Part shown: positions 44,266 to 57,000 of the stretch, one piece after another
Layout: each line of letters begins with the position of its first letter
Position numbering within the stretch: the stretch's first letter is position 1
Assembly: GCF_042453785.1 (NCBI RefSeq)
Contig: NC_091661.1
Location: forward strand, 29,441,501 to 29,505,500
DNA: 64,000 nucleotides
DNA from: Malus domestica
Lineage: Eukaryota > Streptophyta > Magnoliopsida > Rosales > Rosaceae
Direction: 5' to 3'
Notes under the pieces: generated by a model
Database searches by the model: none
Seen by the model: only the letters and a program-made list of their open reading frames with translations
What the model was told of the DNA's origin: nothing
Position numbers and translations under genes: made by a program

Positions 44266-44532
44266 CTTCCGCTACCTTGTCTTGGTTCAGAAATTTATTT
44301 CGTGACTTTCGCCATTCTCTCGCACCTCTACGATTGTGGTGTGACAATATTAGTGCTATTATTGTGGCCTCCAATCCACTACGTCAGGGAGAAAGTAACC
44401 AGACATGAACTCGTTGTTGGCTATTTTGCTTCAACTGATCAAATTGCAGACTTGCTTGTCTTCCTCGTTTTGCATTCCTATTGTTCAAGCTTCCCATTCG
44501 CCAACGTCTGCTCAAGTTGAGGGGGCGTGATT
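44266..44532 (+). pseudogene. Copia RNase H C-terminal fragment
   Basis: HYVREKVTRHELVVGYFAST followed by DQIADLL matches the end of Copia pol (HYVR..V...EL...Y..T.DQ.AD..TK). It is frameshifted after DLL and then cut at GAGGGGGCGTGAT by the next insertion. Confidence 0.75.
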
Positions 44533-44665
44533 AGGGTCGTCTCTCGGATTTTGGGGGCTTGTACAAAATTGTAAAAGAGGCCCTCCTTAATATAGTTTTA
44601 AGTTTTAAAATAAGTATGACAATGTATTGATTCTAGAAAACATTCACTTAAATCAAAACAAAGCC

Positions 44666-44842
44666 ACTTAGTACTATGGTCTAGTGGTATTTCTCTTCAC
44701 TTGGAAGTGAGAGGTCTTAGGTTCAATTATCGTCAAAGGCAAATTTGAACCACATTATTGTTAGCCCATTGTGAGGCTTAACCCACTCCTCCACCCTCTT
44801 AGTGTATATAATATCGTTTGTTCAAAAAAAAAACAAAACAAA
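44666..44842 (+). mobile_element. tRNA-derived SINE, family A (in duplicated unit 1)
   Basis: Box A region TATGGTCTAGTGGTATTTCT, box B region AGGTCTTAGGTTCAATTATC, family body with GCCCATTGTGAGGCTTA, then ATCGTTTGTTCAAAAA with an A tail. Confidence 0.85.
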
Positions 44843-45170
44843 CTTTAGCACTCACTGATTGCATGTTTACAAGTGTCTTTAATGATAAGTAAAAAGATCT
44901 ACAAACATAACATTCACTAAATAATCAAAAGCAATTTTATCTTAAACAATCAAACATGAAAAAAAAAAACTTCAAACCTCTAACTTTAAAGTTTTACTTG
45001 AATATATACCGTTGTTATATAATAAAATTAAGAAACTATCATTTTTTAGGGTGTTATTAGACACTCAAAATATCTCATTATACTCCAAGTTTTTTATATT
45101 TAGAAAGAAAAGAAAAAAAAAATCTCTAATAAGGAGTGCACAATGCGGTTTTAAAGTGCTAACAAAAGCC

Positions 45171-45348
45171 ACTTAGTACTACGGTCTAGTGATATTCCTC
45201 TTCGCTTGGAAGTGAGAGGTCTTAGGTTCAATTATCATCAAAGGCGAATTTGAATCACATTATTGTTAGCTCATTGTGAGGCTTAGCCCATTCCCCCACC
45301 CCCTTATTGTATATAATATCGTTTGTTCAAAAGAAAAGAAAAAAAAAC
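45171..45348 (+). mobile_element. tRNA-derived SINE, family A (in duplicated unit 2)
   Basis: Same family and same position within the second 505-bp unit. It arose by the segmental duplication rather than a separate insertion, since the flanks are duplicated too. Confidence 0.85.
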
Positions 45349-47119
45349 ACACTTCAGCACTCACTGATTGCATGTTTACAAGTGTCCTTAATGATAAGTA
45401 AAAAGATCTACAAACATAATATTCACTAAATAATCAAAAACAGTTTTATCTTTAACAATCAAACATGAAGAAAAAAAACTTCAAACCTCTAACTTTAAAG
45501 TTTTACTTGAATATATACCGATGTTATATAATAAAGAGATACTTTGGATGCGGTTCCTAATTCTTTGACTAAAACCTTAATAGTATTCAAAGTTTGATCA
45601 AAGTCCCTTGACTTTGTACACCTCATTATATTACAATTAATATTTATATTTTTATAGTTTTGACATTAATTGTTTGATATTTCATGAGATTTATAATCCT
45701 ATAAATTTAAAATCTCTCATTATAATACTATTAGAAACGGTTACAATAAAAAAATTCAAACATTTTGATTGAATAAATGGATAAAAACTATGTAAAAATA
45801 AGAATAATAAATGGCAAAAGAATGTATCCATAGTGTTAAAAAATTGGTACATTTCACATAGAACAAAGTGGTACATTAATAAAGAAGAATGGGTACATTA
45901 TAAATAAATTAGGGTACAAATAAAAGATTAAAAAAAATACGAATAAAAATGAATTTTTGAAAAATATAGGCGCTAAAAGAAATAAATACATGGGTACAAA
46001 ATAAAACTAAAAAGAAAATACTACAAATTTTAAAAAATGTTGAAAATTAAAAGTGGGTACAAACTAAAAAGAAAATACTACAAATTTAAAAAAATGTTGC
46101 AAATTAAAAGTGGGTACAAACTAAAAATATAAATATATGATACAAAGTTTAGGCATAAAACATAAATATACCATATGTAATTTTTCTATTATTGATTAAA
46201 TATACAATGTCATGTGACGGTATACACATGAGTACAAACACAAATAAAACTTCAAAAAATATTGGCACAAAAAGAAACTAATATATGGGTACAAATTAAA
46301 AATGAAAAAAAAAATTGGTACAAACTAAAAATAAAAATATATGATAAAAAATTAAGCCATAAATATAAATATACTAATTGTAACATTTTTAACACTAAAA
46401 GAATATATTTAAAAATAAAAATATTTTATTATTCAAATAATTAATGATGTTATTAATACCCAAGGATCTTGATAAAAAATTGAAAATGAATAGGATTTTA
46501 ATCAATGAAGTAGTAAAAAGAATTATGTGAACCTAATTTAAGAAACTATCATTTTTTAGGGTGTTATTAGACACTCAAAATGTTTCATTGTACTCCAAGT
46601 TTTTATATTTAGAAAGAAAAGAAAAAAAAAATCTCTAATAAGGAGTGCACAATGTAGTTTTAAAATGCTAACAAAAACATTTTTTTTTAAATATAGAACA
46701 TTATTACATGATGTTAGATGGCAAAAATTTAGGGGCCCCTTCAAATTTGGAGCCCTGACTGCATTTTTCGTTCCCCCTCAACGCCCCCTCTGAGCGTGAT
46801 AAGCCAAGGCTGTCTGAAATTGAAAACTCCATCTCTATCTACAACTCCACAGTCCATCTCTATCTACAACTCCTCCACAGCCGTTAACTTCTCTCAGTTA
46901 TTTTGTCTTGTGTATATTTGAATTATTTGTAATCGGATATAAGTATCTCATGTGACAACCTGGTCGATCACTTGTTCTATATTCATTGAGTTGACAAGCC
47001 AAGGCTGTTTAAACCTCACTCAAGTATTCAATGAATTGATTTTAGGCTACAATCCAAAAACCTTAAACATGATTTACAATTCAAAACCCTAGTCTGATAT
47101 TTAACCTTTTGGCACCCCT

Positions 47120-47120
<1 letters not shown>

Positions 47121-47167
<47 letters not shown>
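47121..47167. repeat. (CT)n microsatellite
   Basis: About 23 perfect CT units, between the Copia tail and the next AT-rich stretch. Confidence 0.95.
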
Positions 47168-47171
<4 letters not shown>

Positions 47172-47751
47172 TTTGTAGAGTTCAATTTTATATTCTACCG
47201 TCGTAGCTTATTTTTCACAGCCATGGTGATGGAAAATTGGAATCCAATTTCCATAGAGAGAGAGAGAGGAAGAGATTGTCCTTGTTAATTGGTGGCGGAT
47301 AAATGACTTATTGTTGGGTAAAAAAAATTGGAAGGGGATGAAGAAGATGCATAGGGTTTTTCGTTTTTTGTTTTTTCACGTGTAATGCATTTTTTTATTT
47401 ATATTTTTAAAGGCTTTTTATTTTTATGTTTATAAGTAATTAATAATAAGGGCCAATTTTTTCCCTTCGCATCAAAACATTGCCCGACGAATTTTTTGTC
47501 CTGCGAAATATCTTTGTTGCAAAGCCTTTGACAAAATTCTAAATGTTGACTAGGTTTGCCCGACCAATGTTTTTTTATCTGATAAAGTCATTTGGCCCGA
47601 TGAAATATGGTGCATCCAGCAAAATATGATTGGGTAAATTTTAATTTCTAGTAGTAAATGGTACTTTTTTAGAGTTTTGGTTAACAAATAAGATTCTATA
47701 ATAAAAAGTTTAGGTAATATATAAACAATCCCCAATATATTTGTGTTAGGA

Positions 47752-47915
47752 ACAAGAGTTAGTGATCCAGTGGTAAATGACGAATTGCGAGACTTCCTTC
47801 AAATTAAAAACTAGAGATCTTGGGTTCGAAATCCGATGTTGGTGTGGAAGCTAGACTTGTGGCCAATGAGAGGCTGAAATACCTCTGTGAGTATTCCCGG
47901 ATCTCTGTGTGTGTG
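47752..47915 (+). mobile_element. tRNA-derived SINE, family B, with perfect 14-bp target duplication
   Basis: Flanked by TATTTGTGTTAGGA at 47738-47751 and 47916-47929. Inside: box A region AGTGATCCAGTGGTAAATGA, box B region TTGGGTTCGAAATCC, and a TG-rich tail (TGTGTGTG) instead of an A tail. Sequence and tail differ from family A. Confidence 0.9.
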
Positions 47916-48619
47916 TATTTGTGTTAGGAGTTGAAGTTTCTTGAATTAGTGCCAAGTTGCACTTAGTTTGGGTGAGAGTGCTACTGTATACACATGATTC
48001 ATGTGAAGTTCTGAACAAGTTGACGATGTCTTGCTGTTTTAGATCATAATTAAAAATTATCAATCATATATATGTATATGGGGCAGATGACACGACGTTT
48101 GACACCACTCCTAATCCATTATGTTAATGTTAAGATTTAATTATCTTTAACCTTTTTATTTCAAAAAGATAATAAAAAATAAGGTGTCACAGATTCGTCC
48201 GATATAATTTAAAACTTATGTCAAAAACATGATGTCACAAATTCACTCGATGTATTAAGCCTCTTAGAACTTATTAATCATATATATTTGTTACTCATTT
48301 TTAGCCGTGAAACACAAATTTTTATATGATATCATGTGTTTGGCACATCACTAGAATCTATTATATATAAAACCGGAGATGTGATGAACAGTGCAGCACA
48401 GTGGAGATAAGATTTTTGATGGCCAAATTACCAATTTACCCATGCATAATTTGAAATATGATTTTGGGTAGGTTTTGATTTTTTTTGCTGAGGGGCAGTT
48501 TGGTCCAATTATTTTTGTCAAAGTGGGTGACACCAAAAATTTTGTCCCATGTGTAAAGAATAAAAAAATGAAAGGGAAGAGAGAAAATAATAAACAAATG
48601 ACAAAGTTGATGGTGCTCA

Positions 48620-49060
48620 CGTGATATAAAAAAGATATTTCACAAGCGGATAATAATGTGATTAAATAAATTGTGAAATGATTTTTTTTATGTAACAAAC
48701 TATATTATCTACACTAAGGGGAGGGGGTGTGCTTAGCCTCACAATGGTCTAACAATAATATGATTCGATCAGTTGTTTATTAAATATTATTTTCTCTATT
48801 TTTAAACATGTTCAAAACATGTAAAAAGCGTGTAATGCTGGTTATAAAAAAAGTCTTTCGCACACAAATAATAATGTAATTAAATTAATTGTCAAATGAT
48901 TTTTTTTTTAACAAATGATATTATCTACACTAAGGGGAAGGGGGTGAGCTTGGCCTCACAATGGCTGGCAATAATATGATTCAATCAATTGTTTATTAAA
49001 TATTATTTTCTCTATTCTTAATGTAAATTCTATAGAGACCAATTTTATTATGTGAATTCA
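48620..49060. repeat. Tandem duplication of about 220 bp carrying SINE 3' ends
   Basis: ATTATCTACACTAAGGGGA and the following CCTCACAATGG (family A SINE 3' body, minus orientation) appear at about 48701 and 48921, followed in both by GTTTATTAAATATTATTTTC. The 5' half of the SINE is missing in both. Confidence 0.75.
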
Positions 49061-51479
49061 GCTCTTTTAATTGGTTTAAGAGAGGTTACTTCTAGCATGA
49101 TCTAAAATGATTCATTTACTTCAAATATTTGACTTTCTTTTTGTCAATTTACGCATATAAATACATTTAAAACATGTAAGTAGCGCGTAACACACCGTGA
49201 TTCAAAAAATACATTATGCACCCACGTGAGCGCGTGCATGAAGGCTACTATTAATAAACGATGTAACTAAAATATGGGAGCGGGGACCCTGGTTTCCTTT
49301 GACTTTAGAATCTCCTTAACCTAACAATATTACGACCATAGTTTCTTCAAAGCATATGGTAATTAACGTTGGAATGTGTCAAAGGTTTGGAAAAACAAAT
49401 CTTTGTCGAAGGTTTACTAAACCAATAGGTTTAACCTATAAAACAGGAAAATTATTTTCCTACTAAAGCTATAAGCATGGTATGGATTCTTACCCAGCTC
49501 TTAGGATTCATCAACGATGGGCAATGCATCTCTCTTTTGCACTAGAGATAGGCCCGCAGAGATGAAGAAGATGACTTCCTATGGAGTTGGTTGATAAAGG
49601 AAGGAAACCAAGAAGATGGAGACCACTCACGTAAAAATAGAAGATGACGATGATATGGATGACTTGTTGGACATCTTAATTCCAAATATATAAATATAAT
49701 TTTCCATAAATCATGTTAATTAAAGTCTTGTACCAAAAAAACAAATCTCTAATTGAAAAATTAGAAGCGTAAATTTACAAATGAATGAAAAGTTCATTCA
49801 ATAATTAGTGGCTGACTCATATATATGGGAGAATAAAGAAAATTTGCGGAGATGGAAATATAGTCAACGAGTCTAAAGATTTTATTTAAAATATGCTTAT
49901 GCTTCTTGGTTTAAATCTAATTTATTGACAAACTGTTATTTACATGCATGCCATGAGTGTGTATATTATACTAATCATATAGAATTGACATTTGAATTTG
50001 AGAGATTTCATAAAACCCAACATCAATAAACTTGTTTCAAATTGGAAGACTGCTAGGTTGTATATTAGCTCACGGAAACGTCTTTTTCTTTGATTTTTTT
50101 TCAATCTAAAAGATATAAATAAACCAAAGTACAGATAAAAAAAATAAGTGAAAATTCATTTTTCTCGTATAATTAACCAAAATTCCTTGTGTCACAAGAC
50201 TTCATAGTTCACTAGAGGAACAAAAGCAAGTAGCCGCGAATTAAAGGACAAAACACAAGCCTTAATTAATAATTGAAACATATATAAACAATTATCAAGG
50301 TCGAACAGCATAAAAATCTTACCATTTGGGAACATTTTGCATCCTCTTGAGGTGTCCATAAATATAATATTATCAAATAACATGCGAATTAGCCACGCGA
50401 AATTCTGATTAGGAGATCATATTCACACCTTATGAATAAAAACATGAATTAATTCATCTGCGTGAGAAAATAAATGAGTATGCTAATCATTTTGTTAATG
50501 GTACGAGAGCACCACTTTGATATTTAGTTTACTTTAATTTTTGGCCATGTGCAACTTGCGAACTTCCTGACAAATATAAACAGATTTTGCTCCAAACTTC
50601 ATACCAACTAAATCTAATTAGTTGATATTGGATTATAATAAGGTGTGAATAAAAACATGAATTAATTCATATCCAGATTGTCCCACTACATCTTTGTATC
50701 CCAACCCTAATTAAAAAAACGAATTTTCTCTTCTCATAGCAAAGACTTAGATTTTAAAATTATTTTCACAATTTGTTTTCGTTTCTCGTTGGTGTAACAC
50801 GATCATGTGTGTGTGTATTAATATAGGAGAATATCTCACCCCACATTGGTTTGGTGACTGATTAGTTCTCTTTTTCATGCAGCCTCAGTATTACATGAGG
50901 CGGCATAGTACTTTTGATCCTCATATCAATAGGTACGTCAAAATAAAGTTAGTGACCCTAAAAAATACATTTGTGGGAGTTAAAACTTGATTTGAGAACT
51001 TTCAACTCTTTGTTGCCCTCGCTTTCCACAAGGAATTTGTGTGTGTGTGTGTGTATTCGATGTACGTAATATAATATATCATCCATGTCTCTCATCTGTA
51101 GGATTGGATGCTCTACTGGCACTACGTACCATGAACTAGGCTATGTTTGTCTACACTCTCACAGCTATAAACATGTGGGAAGATACATAATACTATATTA
51201 AATAACATTATCAAATATAATTCTGACAAAAAGATTTATATTCCTTTTAATTCCGTGTAGTCTGTCTCATTTGTCACAACAGCGCCTTTTGCATTTCTTA
51301 AAACCCATGGCAACGACTTTATCTCCACCGTATACATGAAGAATATGGTGACTCCAGTGTCATCAATCTCTCCTCCCCTTCCTCATCAACATCTCCTCTA
51401 TCACCTCCTTCTCTACCTCTCCGTGTCATAAACATAAATTTGGTTATATAACATATATATACATACACATATATGTATT

Positions 51480-53051
51480 ATGGGGACTGGTTTCTCCTTC
51501 TTTTCTAGGGATATTCCCAGTTCTTCTCCTCCAACAAAACCGTGTCTTGGGGACTTACCAGAGAGTTGTGTTTCATCCATTCTTATGTCCTTGGATCCGC
51601 TGGAGATTTGTAAATCGGCTCAGATTAACAAGGCTTTTCGAGCCGCTTCTTTGGCTGATTTTGTATGGGAGTCAAAGCTGCCTTCAAACTATAAGTTTCT
51701 CGTCGACAAAGTTCTTGATCTTGAAAGTTTGCCCAAGAAAGAGTTATACGCTAAGTTGTGCCAGCCCAATCGTTTTGATGGTGGCACCAAGGTACCCTCA
51801 AACCCTTTTGTTTGATCTATTAAAAATAAATATTTAAGATGTATTTAGTGCTACTGCTACCAAATAATTAGTCAGTTATTATATGTATATGTAAATGGTT
51901 GTTTTGTTTTCCTCACAGGAAGCTTGGTTGGATAAGAGTTGTGGACAAGTTTTCTTGGCCATTTCATCAAAGGCTTTGCGGATAACAGGAATAGACGATC
52001 GAAGATATTGGAGTCATATCTCAACTGAGGAATCGAGGTGATCAAAGTTTCAATTTGAGTAATTTTTTTCTACAACAAAAATGAAATGACCCCTTTTTAT
52101 TCACTAACCATGATTAATAAGCACTAATTGTATTAATATTGGTATAGCTCCAACTAATAGGATCTCAATGGTTAGGTCAGTGTGACCATCTCCTTGCACA
52201 AGTTATATATAAATTCCCCTTTTCGTAAATTCAAAATATTTGAGAATATCAGTCTGTTAAAAAACAAAAAAATTGGTATATAGCACCAAAGAATAATGAC
52301 TATATCTCAAGGTGGGCTCCTTGGAATTAGATTTCTCTCTATTCATCCTTCATATCTAAGCTTACAAGAATTGATTCTTAATCAATAACTTGCCATGCAT
52401 TTTGGTGGCATCATCCTTGAGAACAAGCCAAAATATGATACGTACGACCCTTATGCAATCTGTCTTCCAATAGCTTGAAAACTTGTATAATTTGCATGCT
52501 TACGCAAAGAACCCTATATTACACGTCTTGATTAACCCTCTTATATATCAAACCTGCCCTATAAATCTGATTAAATAAATAATTAAATGGGTTTTAGTTT
52601 GTTTTCTGACATTTAATATTATAGGTTCCACACAGTTGCGTATCTTAAAAAATTTTGGTGGGTTGAAGCCCTAGGTGAACTGGAGTTTGAGTTTCCCCCA
52701 GGGAGCTACAACCTGTACTTCCGGCTTCAGCTAGGCAAAACTTGTACGAAAAGATTTGGCCGGCGAGTATGCACCGTTGATCAAGTCCACGGGTGGCACA
52801 TCAAGCCGGTCCGATTCCAGTTATCGACCTCCGAGGGCCAGCACGCTGTATCCGAATGTTATTTGCATGAAGTAGGCAGCTGGGTTCATTACCATGTGGG
52901 TGACTTTGTTGTCAACAAGCCTAACATGCTAATCAAGATCAATTTTTCAATGGTCCAGATTGATTGTACACACACCAAAGGTGGTCTCTGCTTAGACTCT
53001 GTGTTAATAACCCCAAGCAAGTTCAGAGAAAAGTTAATAAAATGTACGTAG
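51480..53051 (+). CDS. F-box protein with PP2 lectin-like domain (PP2-A type)
   Basis: Three exons, 51480-51791, 51919-52037 and 52625-53051, with GT-AG junctions, give 285 residues. An F-box is at about 22-65 ([20 protein letters not shown]) and a phloem protein 2 (PP2) domain at about 105-280 ([70 protein letters not shown]). The layout and length match Arabidopsis F-box proteins of the PP2-A11 to A15 group. F-box proteins bind SKP1 in SCF ubiquitin ligases, and the PP2 domain may recognise glycans on targets; both are family knowledge. The start is the only ATG before the F-box, with a short Ser/Pro-rich leader. The 3' end faces the SLK2-type gene. No defects seen. Confidence 0.92.
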
Positions 53052-54036
53052 ATATCTATATATATACACACACATATACATGTATGTATGTGCATATTTA
53101 GAGAAGCAACCCTAACCGAAAGCATGCAATTTGTTCTGTTTGGCATCTTAATTTAGTGAGGGGGTGGCTCAGATAACATGTTTAAATTTGAACCAAAGTA
53201 ATGTGCATGTCTTTTGCCATATTCTCATTCTTTTGTGTTTCAATGTGAATGGCTTTCCCAAACCAACGCGTGGGAATGGCTTTTTCATATTCTTTGGTAT
53301 TTTGGAAGAAAAAAATAAATAAATAAACCCTATAATTTCATGATCACAAGGAACTTTCATAGAATAGATACACCATTATCAGACATTTTAAAGTAAACTA
53401 TATAATGTCATGTAAAGACTGACTGACCAACGTAAGATGAGTTATTGAAACTAGATATTATAGTAGCAGTGAACTTATTTCATATAGGTTGTCCAATCTT
53501 CTGGTTTCATGGCAATGTAGAGACACTGACCGACTGACACACGATTATTTGGCCTACTGGGCGACGAGACGTTGCATAAATTACTGGTTTACCACACAAT
53601 CTGACGAGTCATTTGTAAATATTTGTACATGATCCGTGCACAGTTAATGTATAGACTCCGGAAAAACCGCTTCAGCATAATTTAAATGGTTGAAGACGCA
53701 AGAAACGAGAACACTTGAAATTGTATAATTTGCAGAAACCAGAAGTGAAATATGTAAAATATCATATAACTGGGAAATTTAAAGCTGTTCTCAAGAGTTG
53801 TTTTTGGTCCAATAGATTACACTTGCAAGACACGGAGACACATAAACACCTTCAAAAAACACAAAAAATTCCTACTCAACTGAACTACCCAAGTACAAGT
53901 GCACGATGTCACAACAATACTGAGACCAAATCGAAACGAAAGGGGGTGAAAAACTGCTATTTTAAATTGTCCTGTACAAAGATATATGCCGGCCACATAC
54001 CCAATGGGAGCCAATTTAGGCCAAATTATGTTAGCG
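53052..54036. other. Convergent 3' region between the F-box and SLK2-type genes
   Basis: Holds the 3' UTRs of the two convergent genes. 53660-54036 is probably the 3' UTR of the minus-strand gene. No further gene is seen. Confidence 0.5.
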
Positions 54037-57000
54037 TCACGCCTTCCAGCCATACATGGTATCGTCAAGATCGCTGTTAAAGAAACCATTTTCTGTGAAT
54101 TCACGGGCAATGTCTTGTACCAGATCCTCCTGCAGGTGAAGGTTTGAGGGTAAATCCGGGGCTCGCTGGTTGTAGGCATTGTTACCACCGCCGCCACCAC
54201 CTCCTGCGGAAGAGTCACTGTTTGCAGTGGCTTTGAAGCTGTTACTCCTGCTTGGAGCAGGGCCGTGACTACCAGACATATTGGAGGTGGATGGAGCTGC
54301 AGCTGGATTGTTGCCTCCAAAACTCAATCCATTCCTTCCCACACTCCCATTTGCGCTTGGACTGGGAAGAGATTGTTGTCCTCCCCCGCTGTTATTGGAC
54401 ATCTCCTGTAGCAGTTGCTGGATCATCTGTTGCTGCAAGGCCTGGTTGCCTTGGGAGCCGGTTGAATGATTTTGTTGTAGCAAGCTATTGGAACTAAGTG
54501 ACCGCTGCTGCAGCTGCTGCGGCTGTCGCGAGGGTAGATGGGGACTTGACAAGGCACTACCAGGTAAGCTCTGCATGGATCCTGGTATTAAAGCAGCGGC
54601 ACCTCCTTGGAATGTTGAAGATGGGCTATGATTGGAATTATTGAAGGAAGAAGATGCCTCCTGTTGAAGAGAGTTCGCATTTGAATTCATTGAGTTCTGC
54701 CTCAAGAGCAGATTCTGGTAATTAGTTAGTGCCAGAGCAGCTTGTGCTGAACCGCTCATAGCTCCACGCCCACCAGCCATCTGGTGGTTATTCATTTGGT
54801 TATTCAGTCCAGGATGCAATGCCATTAGCTTATTGAGTGTGTTCCTGTCGGTGGGCAAACCCTGAGCACTTGCTAACTGCTCCATTTCCTGCATCTTTTG
54901 CATCTGGAGCTTGGCCGCGGTAGCATGCCGAGGATAAACCTTCAAGCCCTCTGCAATTATCAACATAAGTTACTAAGAAAATAAATCATTATAAAAAATG
55001 TCGGTCATAATTGTTGCTAGACAATTTAATACGCAATTGATTCAACCAACCAACAGACTACGTCAATGGACCACTGTAAAAGGGGTGAAAGGGAACAAGA
55101 AACACAGGAGAAAACAAAAAACTAAGCAACCAAGTACCAAATTCTCCACCGCATTAAAGATTGACTTGAATTAAGGCCAAATACTGAACTAAAGAAACAA
55201 TGACAAAACTACTTCCTACAGGAAAATAGGTTGGAGACGACAGGTCTGGTGACCAGAGAATGTTAGAGGCCAAATCTCCATTTATATAATCAGACATAAT
55301 ACTCGAGATGTATATCTAGCTCAAAATTGAAGATTCCACAAGATAATGCTTATCGCAGTATGACTCAATAAAGCTACAAATAGTAGCAAGTAGAGTATCA
55401 GTTGTGTAATCATGTCATGGTTTGTTTAAGAAGCTCGCTAAGATAGTGCTGTGCATGCATGTAAAGCCAAGACGGTACTAACAATCAATATCCATGCAAA
55501 GCAGCAGCAGAGATTTACAACATGGCAACATGGGGACAAGGGAAACTAACCAATTGGCCCAACTTTGTTCTCCCTGCAGAAGTCAACCAAGTCCTTCATG
55601 CTATTGACAACTTCTGAGATCTGTCAAAAGTTTTCAGTAAGCAATTAAGACAAAACTCAGAATAAGAAAATATAACTTAAGTTTATTTCTTAAATCAGAA
55701 CTCATGTCCATAAATGCTATAGCATATACCTGCAAACACCTCACATATCTTTTGGAAAAACCCAAGTCATTTAACGACTGCAACTCCAAACTCTTTGCAA
55801 GCTGCCGTCCAGCTGTCAGTACCCTGAGGAAAACAATCAACATCAGGGCAGCCCTTCGGAGAGGAATCAAAATCTAATACCCAAGTACTGAAAAAAAAGA
55901 AGGAATTCACTGATCCATTCATAAACTCACATATTGCTGTTTGTTTGTAGATCCTGCTGAGAGATCCCGTCGGATCCACTTTCAGCTATTGTGCTTTGAC
56001 ATTTCTGAGCAACTTGAACCAACTGATTCACCTGAAGAAAAAAGCATGCTTCAATAAGTGCGAGATATAGAGTCTGCCCAATTTTATCTACTTTTCTTTT
56101 CTGCTAACATTGTGATGTATTTAATTACAATGAATCACTGAACAGAAAATACGAAAATTAGAAAAATATTCCCAGCCCAACTAAAATCAAACTAAGATGG
56201 TTCATAGGAATACAATCAGATTAAGGAATAACACCACTATACCAATTTAACATGTCTTAATAGATTCCCAAAAAACCTTTACACATGCATTACAGTCTAA
56301 GAGTTAAAAATGTCATTACAGGTTCTAGAATTGCACATTTCTCATAACACATGAGCTAAATCACTGGATATCACTACCGATCATCATATTCTCACAATCA
56401 CCAAACTCAAAACTGAGAAGTACCAATAAAAAATAAAAAAATAATGATTACAATGTAAAAGTGCTTCTAGCTAATGCATACATAAAGTATATATAACGCA
56501 TGTCAACCATCCAAATAAGAGAAAAACATAAATTAAGGCAAACATAGACCAGTACCTGCGGAGCAACCAACCTACGAGGAAGAAGTTCTTCATGTCGTCT
56601 TGCACAGAATTCCCAAGACAATATCTGATAAAGCATAAAGTAGAAGGTTTGAAGCAGGTTATTTTCCAAGTCACAGAAACCAACAGTCAAAATTAAGAAT
56701 TCTTTTCTTACCTTTAAATCTTGCGTAAATATGATACGAAGCTGACCCTCCCGAACAACACGAAGTTGCTCATATACACTCTCTTGAACTGCTTTCCCAT
56801 ACTCCAACATCATGACACCAGAAGGAAATCTACATTCACGTGGCAAGTCCAAGAACAAAAGCTCATCGATGACTCCACTGCCAAATTTGATTTCATTAAG
56901 TCTAGGAAGCACTTCAAATGTCGCCTCTGTAACCATGACGTGAAACTAGTTGGTTAGTTTCAGTTTAAAATACTTTAAATATTTCAAAGAGGTGATGCCA

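Larger units (their letters stand above)
44663..46671. repeat. 505-bp tandem duplication, second copy interrupted
   Basis: Copy 1 is 44663-45167. Copy 2 starts at 45168 and follows the same sequence to 45535, then is interrupted by about 1002 bp (45536-46537), then resumes TTAAGAAACTATC to about 46671. The interruption is AT-rich and contains GGGTACAAACTAAAA-type units of about 50 bp. Confidence 0.8.
44533..46786. mobile_element. Composite insertion with SINEs and a partial tandem duplication
   Basis: The Copia flank motif GCGTGAT occurs on both sides (44526-44532 and about 46794), suggesting a target duplication. The left end is rich in GGGGGC and AAATT motifs and the right end carries GGGGCCCC and GGAGCCCTG, as in many hAT-type MITEs. 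Inside is a 505-bp unit duplicated in tandem, each copy with a SINE, and a further 1-kb insertion in the second copy. The borders are approximate. Confidence 0.5.
40561..47000 (+). mobile_element. Copia remnant split by four later insertions
   Basis: Pieces of one Copia RT/RNase H region run in order on the plus strand: 40561-40798, 41735-41879, 42192-42249, about 44266-44532, and a 3' tail from about 46787. Between them are a hAT-type MITE, a TRIM, a 2-kb element and a 2.2-kb element. Joining the flanks at each insertion restores Copia reading order, which shows the insertions are younger. The outer ends of the Copia element were not found. Confidence 0.75.
47168..51479. other. Gene-poor stretch upstream of the F-box gene
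   Basis: AT-rich with a SINE (47752-47915), a partial duplication holding two SINE 3' ends (48620-49060), a possible small inverted-repeat element (50422-50670) and a GT-rich run at 51036-51055. The last 250 bp, pyrimidine-rich around 51355-51430, are likely the F-box gene promoter and 5' UTR. No other gene is supported. Confidence 0.55.
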
